From: Bog-532 sp963805255 | Lineage (GTDB): Bacteria > Actinomycetota > Actinomycetes > Streptosporangiales > Streptosporangiaceae | Length of the DNA: 64,000 nucleotides | NCBI GenBank assembly: GCA_963805255.1 | Contig: CAWDTK010000013.1 | Location: 292,805 to 356,804, forward strand | Direction of reading: 5' to 3' | Position numbers and translations under genes: made by a program | Shown here: in pieces, positions 18,640 through 26,368 of the stretch | Position numbering within the stretch: position 1 is the stretch's first letter | How the letters are laid out: the number at the start of each line of letters is the position of its first letter | The notes under the pieces: generated by a model | What the model saw: the letters and a program-made list of their open reading frames with translations, nothing else | Told to the model about the DNA's origin: nothing | Databases searched by the model: none

Positions 18640-18939
18640 CCGGCCCACCCGGCGCCCGCTCCCCCGGCCCACCCGGCGCCCGCTCCCCGGCCCACCCGGC
18701 GCCCGCTCCCCCGGCCCACCCGGCGCCCGCTCCCCCGGCCCACCCGGCGCCCGCTCCCCCGGCCCACCCGGCGCCCGCTCCCCCGGCCCACCCGGCGCCC
18801 GCTCCCCCGGCCCACCCGGCGCCCGCTCCCCCGGCCCACCCGGCGCCCGCTCCCCCGGCCCACCCGGCGCCCGCTCCCCCGGCCCACCCGGCGCCCGCTC
18901 CCCCGGCCCACCCGGCGCCCGCTCCCCGGCCCACCCGGC
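18640..18939 (+). repeat. 24-bp minisatellite with two 23-bp units (GPPGARSP)
   Basis: About twelve units of 24 bases encode a collagen-like GPPGARSP repeat. Two units are one base short (near 18,685 and near 18,925) and break the reading frame twice. The array is more than 85 percent GC and makes long false ORFs on the opposite strand. Confidence 0.95.
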
Positions 18940-19139
18940 GACCCCGGCTGGGCGTTCACCATCAAGCTGAGCGCCCTGGCCGTCACCGACTGCAGCCACC
19001 AACGGCAAAGCAGCCACTACCGGCCACCGCCGTCGCTATCGCACCTCACCCAGATCCGCAACCCGGCCTGCACCGCCCCCGGCTGCCGCATGCCCGCCAC
19101 CAGATGCGACGACGAGCACACCATCCCCTACAGCCACGG

Positions 19140-19204
19140 CGGCCGCACCTGCGAATGCAAGCATTAACCTTGTTTTGGTGCCCTCCACGTCGTAGCCTGA
19201 CGCC
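19140..19204. other. Probable att junction between HNH gene and integrative element
   Basis: The HNH coding sequence stops being homologous to its family around 19,160 and the serine integrase begins at 19,205. Large serine integrases act at an att site beside their own gene. The interval is therefore the likely left junction (attL). The matching right junction with the rest of the HNH motif is not found in this window, so the crossover base cannot be set. Confidence 0.55.
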
Positions 19205-20713
19205 ATGGATACCTCCAGGCAGGACGCTCTGCGCGCGGGGCTGTGTGAGCGGATCAGCAGTGACCCGGCCAAGCTAGGCCGGGGTATCGCGCGCCAGGAT
19301 GAGGACTGCCTGGCGCTCGCGCGTCGCTGCGGATACGCGGTGGCGGAAGACGCGACGTACGCCGACAATGACATCAGCGGGTTTAAGGGGAAGGTCCGCC
19401 CGCAGTGGGAGCGGCTGAAGGCTGACGTGTCCTCCGGGCGGCTGGATGTGGTGGTGGCCTGGTCGATTGACCGGCTCGGCCGCAGCGTCCGTGAGCTGCT
19501 GGAGTTTTTCGACTTGTGCGCCGGGCACGGCGTGATCATTCACACGTGCAAGGAGGGCCACCTGGACCCGGCCTCGCCGGTCGGGCGGCTGATCGCCACG
19601 ATCTTGGCGGCGGTGGCGCAGATGGAATCGGAGCGCAAGGCTGAGCGGGTCAAGCGGCATCATGAGCAGAAGGCCGACGCGGGGGGCCGGCAGTGGGCCG
19701 GGCGGACGTTCGGGTACGACGTGAGCTATGACGATCCGGACCGGCCGCACCGGCGGATCGTGGCGGTGGCGGTTAATCCGGGTGAGGCGGACGTGATCCG
19801 GGATAGCGCCGCGCGGGTGCTGGCCGGACAGTCCCTATCATCGGTGTGCCGGGACCTGGGCGCGTGCGGCGTCCGGACAGTGTCGGGGGTGACATTCACG
19901 CCGGACACGCTGAAGATTGTGCTGTGCGCGGCGCGGATCTCCGGGCGGCGGGAGTATGTGGGGCGCGGGAACGGCAGCCGTCACCGCAGGATGGGGGAGA
20001 TCACGGCGGATGGGGATTGGCCGGCGATCATTACTGCTGCCCAAAGCGACCGGCTGCGGGAGATGTTCGCGTCCCGGTTCCGCCCCGAGCACGCCGGCGC
20101 CCCGAAATACCTGCTGTCCGGCCTGCTGAGCTGCGGGAAGCCGGATTGTGGCGCGCCGATGTACCGGCGGGACAGCACCGATAAGCGGCGGCCGAACCAG
20201 CAGACCCGCTATCAGTGCAAGCAGTTGTCCAGGCGCCAGCAAGAGGGCGGCTACATGTCCGGGTGCGGCGGTACGTCGATCGTGGCCGGCAAGGTGGAGG
20301 ACTTCGTCCGGGACGCGGTCCTGGAGGCGCTGAACAGCGCGGATTTCGCCTGGATCGCCGGGCAGGCGGACGAGGCGAACGGTCCGGTCCTGGAGGAGAT
20401 CAGCGCGGTTGACGGGCGGCTGGCGGAGCTGGCCGCCGATCACGCGGTGGGCCTGATTGACCGCAAGACCTACGCCAGCGGCAGGGACGCCGGCAACGCG
20501 CGCCGCGAGATGCTGACGCGACAGCTCAAGCGGTCGCAGGCGTCCTCTGCGCTGGCCGACTGGTTCGAGATGGGCGGGGCTCTGCGCCAGCGGTGGGACG
20601 CGGCAGGCACCGACCGGCAACGCGCGCTTGTCCGCGCTCTGACGACCAAGATCACTGTTCGTCCGGGGCGCGGGGAGCCCGCCGACCGGGTGGTGATCGA
20701 GTGGCGGACCTGA
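19205..20713 (+). CDS. Large serine recombinase (integrase)
   Basis: A 502-residue site-specific recombinase. The N-terminal resolvase domain shows CERISSDPAK with the catalytic serine near residue 19-20, then DVVVAWSIDRLGRSVRELLEF. The recombinase domain contains GRTFGYDV and SGVTFTPDTLKIVL, followed by a zinc ribbon (LLSCGKPDCGAPMYRR and later GCGGTS) and a C-terminal coiled-coil-like segment. It should integrate and, with a directionality factor, excise the element whose genes follow. It has GTC/GTG-rich actinomycete codon use. The 3' end overlaps a small convergent gene by about 60 bases. Confidence 0.93.
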   Translation: MDTSRQDALRAGLCERISSDPAKLGRGIARQDEDCLALARRCGYAVAEDATYADNDISGFKGKVRPQWERLKADVSSGRLDVVVAWSIDRLGRSVRELLEFFDLCAGHGVIIHTCKEGHLDPASPVGRLIATILAAVAQMESERKAERVKRHHEQKADAGGRQWAGRTFGYDVSYDDPDRPHRRIVAVAVNPGEADVIRDSAARVLAGQSLSSVCRDLGACGVRTVSGVTFTPDTLKIVLCAARISGRREYVGRGNGSRHRRMGEITADGDWPAIITAAQSDRLREMFASRFRPEHAGAPKYLLSGLLSCGKPDCGAPMYRRDSTDKRRPNQQTRYQCKQLSRRQQEGGYMSGCGGTSIVAGKVEDFVRDAVLEALNSADFAWIAGQADEANGPVLEEISAVDGRLAELAADHAVGLIDRKTYASGRDAGNARREMLTRQLKRSQASSALADWFEMGGALRQRWDAAGTDRQRALVRALTTKITVRPGRGEPADRVVIEWRT

Positions 20714-20918
20714 CCTGATCGTGGCGGGCACCGCGGGGCGGCTGGCTGCCGAACAAGATGGCCGCTGCCTTGCGTAGTGTCGGCGTGTCCGTGATGACGG
20801 GCGGAAGCCCCTGGGCGGCGCGCGATGCGCGGACCCAGGCGCGGATGCTCGCGGCGCGGTCATTGCCGGGCTCGTCTCCCTCGCTTGCTGGCCGGGTTTC
20901 CGGCTGATCCTCAGTCAC
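20652..20918 (-). CDS. Small AICE protein of unknown function
   Basis: The reading frame encodes about 88 residues from a GTG at 20918 (an ATG at 20942 is the alternative; neither has a clear ribosome site). The centre, AASIRAWVRASRAAQGLPPVITD followed by TLRKAAAILF, resembles small proteins encoded next to integrases in Streptomyces conjugative elements. The function is unknown; a directionality factor or DNA-binding role is only a guess. The start codon lies within a perfect inverted repeat, so the gene may be self-regulated. Its end runs into the 3' end of the integrase gene on the other strand. Confidence 0.55.
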   Translation of the reverse strand: MTEDQPETRPASEGDEPGNDRAASIRAWVRASRAAQGLPPVITDTPTLRKAAAILFGSQPPRGARHDQVRSATRSPPGRRAPRAPDEQ

Positions 20919-20931
20919 GCTGCGTGACTGA
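20911..20931. promoter_or_regulatory. Perfect 21-bp inverted repeat, possible operator
   Basis: Ten-base arms TCAGTCACGC and GCGTGACTGA flank one base. Within the next 80 bases the motif GTGCAC recurs four times (around 20,944, 20,951, 20,992 and 20,998). The cluster sits between the small gene and the tra operon end, or inside the start of the small gene. It looks like a binding site, but the regulator is not known. Confidence 0.5.
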
Positions 20932-21012
20932 TGCTTGTGCATGTGCACTGTGCACGTTGCGCCTATCAGTGCAGACGCGCGCGAGGCCGTGCACGTGCAC
21001 AACCTGTCTGGA

Positions 21013-22839
21013 TTACTCACTGTCACCGCTCTGGGCGGTGAAGCGCCAGTGGCCGCGCGTGGTCTGCGTGACGAGTCCGGCGGCTTCGAGCTCGCGCAGC
21101 CGGTAGTAGATCCAGCGGCGGCTCATGCCGGTCTGGATCATCAGGTGCGGTACTGAGATGCCCGTGGCCGGCGCTCGGGACAGCGCGCTCCGCAAGATCA
21201 TCTCGGGATCGGGCGTGACGGTCTCGGCTGGCCGGGCATCGTGATGGTCCGGGGAGTCACCAGCGCTAGCGGTGGACCGGGCGTCGGCTTCGAGCGCTGT
21301 CCTGGATATCTCGTCAAGCGCAGGCCGGGCGGCGGCGAACCGGGCGGCGGTATCGGTGACGGCCTGGTCGGTGAGCAGGTAGCCACGGGCGCGGCGGGGG
21401 GTGTCGTGCTCGGGCGCGGAGATCAGGAATTTGCCAGGGGCGTTGAGCGTGTGCGGGTGCCATCCGGCGTTGAGCATGCCCTGGCCGAGGACGAGGTCGG
21501 TGTCCTTGCGCTCGCGCACGCGGAAGCAGATGCGTACGTCCATCTGGGAACGCACCGCGCCTTGGCCCATGGCTTTCTGGGTCGGCCGCTGGGTCGCGGC
21601 TATCAGGGTGACGGCGACGGCACGGCCGAGCCGCGCGATCGAATCGGTGTGCCGCGTCGCGCCGGGGGCATCGCCGGCGAGTTCGGCGAGTTCGGCGTAT
21701 TCATCGATGATGATGATCAGCGCGGGCCTGCCGGGTGCTGGCTCCCAGACGCGCCGGCCGGTCGCGGCGAGCAATTCCGCGCGGGCCTGGAGGATAGCGA
21801 CCGCATCGTTGAGCAGGGAAATAGCTTGCCCGGGAGTCGTGGCGAGTCTGCCTATGCAGGCTTGCCAGGGCTTTAGCTCCATGCCCTTTTTCAGGTCGAT
21901 AGCCCAGATGACTACATCGCGGCAGGCCACGAGGTTGCCCATGAGCACGTTGAGCCCGCCGCTTTTGCCTGATCCGGTCGTCCCGCCGAACATGGCGTGC
22001 CGGCGCAGGAACAGGAGACGGCAGGGCGTGGCGTCTTCGAACGGCCCCAGGTCGATGGGTTCGGTGATCGATGACACGGACGGGCCGGGCCACGGGATGG
22101 CGTCGGCGTGCGGGTCGGTGTCGAGAACGCGCAGCTCGCACCGGTTGGCCAGGTCATCCGGGGTGGGGTAGACGCGTACCGCGCCCCGGAAGGTGCCGAG
22201 TCCTGATTCGATCGCGGGAATCTTCGCGGTCAGGTCCGCGATGGTCTGGCCGCGTGCCAGGCGCAGCCGTGCCCGCCATCCCCACACGTCCACCATGGCG
22301 GACATGACCTGTGAGCCGGCCAGCCCGACGGCCTTGGCGATGTCGGGCCAGGCTTCGAGCTTGCGCTCGATCCGGACCCGGGCGCGCCGGCGCCGGTGCG
22401 CCCACCACGGCACCGACAGCACCAGCCCGCCACCGATCAGGGTGTGCGGGAGTGGCGATGTCAACGGGCCGAGCGCGGTTGCAGCGGCGATCCATCCCCC
22501 GGCCGCCAGCGCGGCCGTGGCCGCGTACAGCCGCTCGACCAAGGCAGGGATACCGATCCTCGCGCCGAAGGCCGCGAGCGTCCATGCGGCAACGGCGGCG
22601 ATGCTGAGGGGGTATTCCCACCATTGCGGATGGGAGGCGTGCAGCCACCAGCCGGCCGCCAGCATGACGGCGGCGACGTAGGCGGGCGCGAGTTCGGAAC
22701 GGTAGCGCCATGCACACCGCAGCAGCACGACGCCGGCGGTTACTGGATGCTGGTCGCCGCTGTTGATGACCATCATCGGCTGCATGCCGCTACGGCGAAC
22801 TTGACGTGCTTGCCGGCGCATTCTGCGGTAGCTGCTCAT
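21013..22839 (-). CDS. FtsK/SpoIIIE-type DNA translocase (TraB/TraSA-like)
   Basis: A 608-residue ATPase that in actinomycete conjugative elements moves double-stranded DNA between mycelia. Two or three membrane segments lie near residues 40-125 (AYVAAVMLAAGWWLH and following). The Walker A motif GGTTGSGKSGGLNVL is near residue 284 and Walker B ALIIIIDEYAELAEL near 375, followed by the family segment ATQRPTQKAMGQGAVRSQMD. The last 70 residues form a winged-helix-like end (GISVPHLMIQTGMSRRWIYYRLRELEAAGLV) matching the gamma-domain role in binding clt repeats. It is the last gene of the minus-strand operon and its start overlaps the gene upstream. Confidence 0.9.
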   Translation of the reverse strand: MSSYRRMRRQARQVRRSGMQPMMVINSGDQHPVTAGVVLLRCAWRYRSELAPAYVAAVMLAAGWWLHASHPQWWEYPLSIAAVAAWTLAAFGARIGIPALVERLYAATAALAAGGWIAAATALGPLTSPLPHTLIGGGLVLSVPWWAHRRRRARVRIERKLEAWPDIAKAVGLAGSQVMSAMVDVWGWRARLRLARGQTIADLTAKIPAIESGLGTFRGAVRVYPTPDDLANRCELRVLDTDPHADAIPWPGPSVSSITEPIDLGPFEDATPCRLLFLRRHAMFGGTTGSGKSGGLNVLMGNLVACRDVVIWAIDLKKGMELKPWQACIGRLATTPGQAISLLNDAVAILQARAELLAATGRRVWEPAPGRPALIIIIDEYAELAELAGDAPGATRHTDSIARLGRAVAVTLIAATQRPTQKAMGQGAVRSQMDVRICFRVRERKDTDLVLGQGMLNAGWHPHTLNAPGKFLISAPEHDTPRRARGYLLTDQAVTDTAARFAAARPALDEISRTALEADARSTASAGDSPDHHDARPAETVTPDPEMILRSALSRAPATGISVPHLMIQTGMSRRWIYYRLRELEAAGLVTQTTRGHWRFTAQSGDSE

Positions 22840-23189
22840 GCGCGCCTCCACGGGTCCGCGGAGCGCCGAGCGCGCTCGTCCAGTTCGTCGCGCAGGTAGG
22901 AGAGGGGGTCGGGTTCGCCGTCGCGCTGGGCAGCGAGCGTGGCGCGGATAGCGGCCAGCAGGTTAGCCTGGTCAAGGCGGATGCCGGCGATATCGGCTTG
23001 CTGCCGCAGAATTTCCGCTGCCAGGCGGGGCGTGTCGGCAAGGGCCGAACCGAGGTAGCGCCATATCTCAGTCAGCGTCGGCATCGCGAGGGAGAATCCG
23101 GCGATGATGTGTTGCGCGTTGCGGTTTCTCGTGCTGATCTCCCGAAGGTCGATCAATTCGTTACGGGACGTGCCGGGCACTGGCATCAC
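22836..23189 (-). CDS. Small conserved AICE protein
   Basis: A 117-residue polar protein directly upstream of the translocase, overlapping it by four bases. It is mostly helical in appearance (RLAAEILRQQADIAGIRLDQANLLAAIRATLAAQ). Proteins of this kind are common beside TraB genes in Streptomyces elements, where some are spread (Spd) functions. No motif gives a biochemical role. Confidence 0.7.
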   Translation of the reverse strand: MMPVPGTSRNELIDLREISTRNRNAQHIIAGFSLAMPTLTEIWRYLGSALADTPRLAAEILRQQADIAGIRLDQANLLAAIRATLAAQRDGEPDPLSYLRDELDERARRSADPWRRA

Positions 23190-23196
23190 TCCAAAC

Positions 23197-23385
23197 TCAG
23201 GGCTTGGTGAGCCACTGAACGATTCCGGTGAGCAGGTCGCGGATTTCCGGCGCGGCGGTTGTCGCGGCGAGCAGGAATCCGAAGATGAGGCAGACGATGG
23301 CCTGCCATATCTTCAAACCCATATAGCGCCATGCGAGATAGACGAGTACGCCTGCGATTACCACGAGCGGGATTGAGATGGTCAT
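23197..23385 (-). CDS. Small membrane protein (Spd-like)
   Basis: A 62-residue protein starting at ATG 23385 behind AAAGGA. Two hydrophobic helices are visible (IPLVVIAGVLVYLAWRYMGL and WQAIVCLIFGFLLAATTAA), then PEIRDLLTGIVQWLTKP. Small two-helix membrane proteins of this size are typical spread proteins of actinomycete conjugative plasmids. The start overlaps the stop of the upstream CxxC gene (ATGA), so they are coupled. Confidence 0.78.
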   Translation of the reverse strand: MTISIPLVVIAGVLVYLAWRYMGLKIWQAIVCLIFGFLLAATTAAPEIRDLLTGIVQWLTKP

Positions 23386-23579
23386 GATTGGGCGTCCTTT
23401 CGGCGGATATTCTTCTTGTGGAACTCGCGCGTACGGTTGCGGGTCAGTTTCTTGTAGTGCGCCTTGCGCCGGTACCAGCGGGAGCGCGCCTCGCACTTAC
23501 GGCACTTCTTGGCTTCTTTGTCGCGGAGCGCGCCGCAGCGGCAGCGTTTTGCAGCTGAGTCGGGCACGATAGTTGGCAT
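23382..23579 (-). CDS. Small zinc-ribbon protein
   Basis: A 65-residue basic protein with RCRCGALRDKEAKKCRKCEAR near its N-terminus, which should bind one zinc ion, followed by a strongly basic tail with RRKAHYKKLTRNRTREF. Such proteins recur in tra operons of Streptomyces elements; a nucleic-acid-binding role is likely by composition only. It overlaps the membrane-protein gene downstream by four bases. Confidence 0.75.
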   Translation of the reverse strand: MPTIVPDSAAKRCRCGALRDKEAKKCRKCEARSRWYRRKAHYKKLTRNRTREFHKKNIRRKDAQS

Positions 23580-23581
23580 GG

Positions 23582-23794
23582 CTAGTTCTCCTCGGTGTCG
23601 TCGGCGTCGGGAGTGGGGTTACGCACGCCGAGGAGCAGGCGGCACGTTGTGAGTTCGGCGCGGGTGCGCGGTGCGTTCCGCACGCTTCGGGCGCGGTCAT
23701 CGGTGCGGACGCCGATAACGAGCATGGCGAGGATTCCGACGGTGCCGCCGAACAGGAACATGACGGCAATCAGAGTCCAGATAACTGGGCTCAC
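23582..23794 (-). CDS. Small membrane protein with one span
   Basis: A 70-residue protein with an N-terminal membrane helix (VIWTLIAVMFLFGGTVGILAMLVIGV) and a charged cytoplasmic tail ending DADDTEEN. It follows the next gene by three bases and precedes the zinc-ribbon gene by two, so it is an operon member. No named family is recognised. Confidence 0.72.
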   Translation of the reverse strand: MSPVIWTLIAVMFLFGGTVGILAMLVIGVRTDDRARSVRNAPRTRAELTTCRLLLGVRNPTPDADDTEEN

Positions 23795-23797
23795 CGT

Positions 23798-24148
23798 TCA
23801 GCCCTCCCCAGGGATGCCGGGAATGACATTGCCGGAATACGAGGCCCGGGCGTTGTGATATGCGCGGGCGCGGGATGAGATGACGACGGCCCGGTATTTC
23901 ACGGAGCCGAAGCTGCGTGATGCGCTGCAGTGGCCGTGGTCTGCGGTCCAGCCGTTGATTTCGGCGCCTATCAGTGCCGCTATGCGGTCAATCTCCGCGC
24001 AGATTTCTTCGTCGGAGCCACCCGGCGGGAAGACCAGCACATCGACTACAGGCGGGGCGGGAATCTGCGGGCCAGTTTCCAGCAAATCAGCCAGCGCGTG
24101 CAATCCACTGATGAGGTCGCGCCTTTGCAGAGGGTCGGCGTAGGTCAT
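23798..24148 (-). CDS. Conserved AICE protein of unknown function
   Basis: A 116-residue protein starting MTYADPLQRRDLISGLHALADLL. The pattern of a short helical start, a Pro-rich linker and a polar domain (GGSDEEICAEIDRIAALIGAEI, then WTADHGHCSASRSFGSVKYRAV) is common as the first gene of tra operons in Streptomyces elements. It is the first gene of this operon. Upstream, 24,149-24,241 should carry the promoter; it is followed by the IS5-like insertion. Confidence 0.7.
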   Translation of the reverse strand: MTYADPLQRRDLISGLHALADLLETGPQIPAPPVVDVLVFPPGGSDEEICAEIDRIAALIGAEINGWTADHGHCSASRSFGSVKYRAVVISSRARAYHNARASYSGNVIPGIPGEG

Positions 24149-24326
24149 GGCGACCAGCTCCCTTCCACCGTTGCGGGGTGCTTACGTCAGCGACGGTAAG
24201 CCGGGCGGAAGGGCGCGCCCAATAACGCGATCAGATATTATGAGGGTTATTCACGGCACGAGCGAATTAACTGAATCGGCTATCCACGGCGCGCCTGCAT
24301 GAAAGTCGGCCCGCTGCCCGAAAGAA

Positions 24327-24568
24327 TTGGGTTACCACACTCAATTCGAGGGAAACGGACCGCTGAGAATGTATCATACCACGGGATTCACAAAAGATGA
24401 GATCGTTGACCTGTGCGCGATGGTCCGCTCAGCAGAGCTGGAGCCCGGCATTTATTATTGGCCGCCTATCCTTGGATTGTTCAGGTCCATGTGCGTGGCA
24501 CTGACATATATGCGCCGTAATCGGGTCCAGGCGGAACTTGCCGAGACTTTCGGGGTGTCCCAGCCGTC
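24327..24568 (+). pseudogene. IS5-like transposase, N-terminal part
   Basis: About 80 residues with the start MGYHTQFEGNGPLRMYH and the helix-turn-helix segment RSMCVALTYMRRNRVQAELAE then TFGVSQPS. In intact relatives this is followed by a TISRAI-type helix and about 30 more residues before DGTLLPCWSW. The inserted IS66 element supplies the artificial stop. The matching C-terminal part resumes at 27301. Confidence 0.85.
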
Positions 24569-24682
24569 GTAAGTATTCGGTGATTCCGGTGGGCTGAGCG
24601 TGGCTGGCCGGCGCAGGCGACACGCTGGCGGGGCGGGTGCGGCGGTGCTGGACACAGGGACTGGTGGTGGTGCAGCCTTGGC

Positions 24683-26368
24683 GTGATGGCTGCGCGTACT
24701 TGTTCCCGGCCCGCTGATGAGGCGGCGTTCTGGCGTGAGCGGGCGGAGCTGCTGGAGGCACAGAACACGCGGCTGGCCGGGGAGAACGTGCGGCTGGAGG
24801 CGGAGAACGCCACGCTGGCCGCGACGGTGGCCGCGCAGCAGGAGCAGCTGGCCGCGCTGAAGCAGCGGGTGGTGACGCTGAGCCGGATGCTGTTCGGCAC
24901 CTCCAGCGAGAAAGACGGCGCCGGTAAGCGGCAGGCGGGCGGGCAAGCCGCCGACGCCGGCGGCGGGGATGACGCCCCGGCAGGGGATGGCGGCGCTGCG
25001 GGCGGGCGGCGCCGGGGTCAGCGGCCGGGATCGGCCGGGCATGGGCGGCGCCGGCATGAGCACCTGGAGACCGAGGAGCAGGTCCATGACATTCCGGAGG
25101 GCGAGCGGCGCTGCCCGCGGTGCGGCCGGGCCTATGAGCTGTTCGGGGAGGATGCCAGCGAGCAGGTATCGTGGCGGGTCCGGGTGTGGCGGGTGGTGCA
25201 CCGGCGGCGCAAGTACGCCCGGTGCTGCCAGTGCCCGGTGCCGGCGGTGCGGACCGCGCCCGGCCCGGCGACGCTGATTCCCAGGGGCCTGTTCACGACG
25301 GAGTTCTGCGTGAACCTGCTTGTCGCCAAGTACGCGCTCGGGCTGCCGTTCAACCGGGTGATCGCGATGCTGGCGATGCAGGGCCTGGAGGTGGCGCCGG
25401 GCACGCTGGCCGGGGTGGCCCGGCGGCTGGAGGAGCTGCTTGCGCCGCTGGCGGCCGCGATCGCCGCGCGAAACGCCGCCGCCGGGCACGCGCACGTGGA
25501 CGAGACGTCGTGGCGGGTATTCGGCCAGCCCGCCGATAACGGAGGCAGCCGCTGGTGGCTGTGGGTGTTCACTGCCGCGGACACGGTGGTGTACACGATC
25601 GCGGCGTCGCGGTCGCTGAAGGTGCTCGAAGACCATTACGGCGTGCAGGCCGGCCAGCTGCCGGAGGGCCGCAGGCCGCTGGTCATCAGCTCGGACTTCT
25701 ACTCGGTGTACCGGTCGTTTTCCGAGCTGGACGGCGTCACCTCCCTCTGGTGCTGGGCCCATATCCGGCGGCGGTTCATCCGGGCCGGCGACGCCCACCG
25801 CAAGGAGCTGGGCAGCTGGGCTGATGCCTGGACCGGCCGGTTCGCCGCACTATACGCCGCGCACCGCGCCCTGGCCGCCGCCCCCGGGGGCACTGGCGAG
25901 CACGCCCGGGCGGCCGCCGCGTTCGATGCGGCGCTGGAGGAGATCGACGCCTACCGCCGTATTCAGGGTCGCCGCCCGGACCTGCTGCACCCGGCCGCGG
26001 CGAAGGCGCTGGCCACCTTGGACCGCGAATGGGGCGGGCTGGTGCGCCACCGGGACTTCCCGGACCTGCCGCTGGATAACAACACCGCCGAGCGGGCGAT
26101 CCGCACCCCGGTCGTGGGCCGCAAGAACTACAACGGCTCCGGCGCGGAATGGTCCGCTGACCTGGCCGGCCACGCCTGGACCGTCCTGGGCACCGCCCGG
26201 ATCACCGGGCACAACCCCCGCGCCTACCTGGACGCCTACCTGCAGGCCTGCGCCGCAAACGGCGGCAAGCCGCCGGCTGGGCAGGCCCTGGAAGCCCTGC
26301 TGCCCTGGAACATCACCCTGACCGGCCAGCCCGGCGAGCCAGACGGCAGGAAGGACCAGCCGCCGTGA
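24683..26368 (+). CDS. IS66-family transposase
   Basis: A 561-residue DDE transposase. An N-terminal coiled coil (ELLEAQNTRLAGENVRLEAENATL) precedes the short IS66 motif RMLFGTSSEKDG. A zinc-binding segment (GERRCPRCGRAY) and the DDE domain follow, with HVDETSWRVFG (first Asp), VISSDFYSVYRSF (second Asp), WCWAHIRRRFIRA and NNTAERAIRTPVVGRKNYNGS (catalytic Glu). It starts with GTG at 24683 and its end overlaps druA by four bases, so both are made from one transcript. It looks intact. It should cut and join the element ends. Confidence 0.93.
   Translation: MMAARTCSRPADEAAFWRERAELLEAQNTRLAGENVRLEAENATLAATVAAQQEQLAALKQRVVTLSRMLFGTSSEKDGAGKRQAGGQAADAGGGDDAPAGDGGAAGGRRRGQRPGSAGHGRRRHEHLETEEQVHDIPEGERRCPRCGRAYELFGEDASEQVSWRVRVWRVVHRRRKYARCCQCPVPAVRTAPGPATLIPRGLFTTEFCVNLLVAKYALGLPFNRVIAMLAMQGLEVAPGTLAGVARRLEELLAPLAAAIAARNAAAGHAHVDETSWRVFGQPADNGGSRWWLWVFTAADTVVYTIAASRSLKVLEDHYGVQAGQLPEGRRPLVISSDFYSVYRSFSELDGVTSLWCWAHIRRRFIRAGDAHRKELGSWADAWTGRFAALYAAHRALAAAPGGTGEHARAAAAFDAALEEIDAYRRIQGRRPDLLHPAAAKALATLDREWGGLVRHRDFPDLPLDNNTAERAIRTPVVGRKNYNGSGAEWSADLAGHAWTVLGTARITGHNPRAYLDAYLQACAANGGKPPAGQALEALLPWNITLTGQPGEPDGRKDQPP

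Larger units (their letters stand above)
16953..19167 (+). pseudogene. DUF222-HNH endonuclease, repeat-expanded, frameshifted and truncated
   Basis: Genes of this 13E12/DUF222 type encode a helical domain followed by a C-terminal HNH nuclease. The GTG at 16953 follows GGGAGGTGG. The DUF222 part is clear (DDALIGIIRGWRKIASLAAG, then ALRAGRIDLPKALVLITGL). Three tandem arrays interrupt it: PSSTATD units, STAAEH units and a 24-base GPPGARSP array. The last array holds two 23-base units, so the frame slips twice; summing both slips brings the reading exactly into DPGWAFTIKLSALAVTDCSH and then RNPACTAPGCRMPATRC, DDEHTIPYSHGGRTCECK, the beginning of the HNH motif. A stop (19165-19167) ends it before the expected LGPLCRHHH part. 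The truncation is immediately before a serine integrase, suggesting integration into this gene. Confidence 0.88.

Noticed and set aside
17256..18939. Repeat arrays considered as CRISPR
   Set aside because: Units are direct, contiguous, multiples of three and in frame; there are no spacers and no cas genes.
17130..18986. Long minus-strand open frames (up to 618 codons) across the HNH repeat region
   Set aside because: They consist of repeat translations such as GRRVGRGS and GCAAGVR, lack family-like sequence and arise from the GC-rich repeats. The plus strand carries the DUF222 domain.
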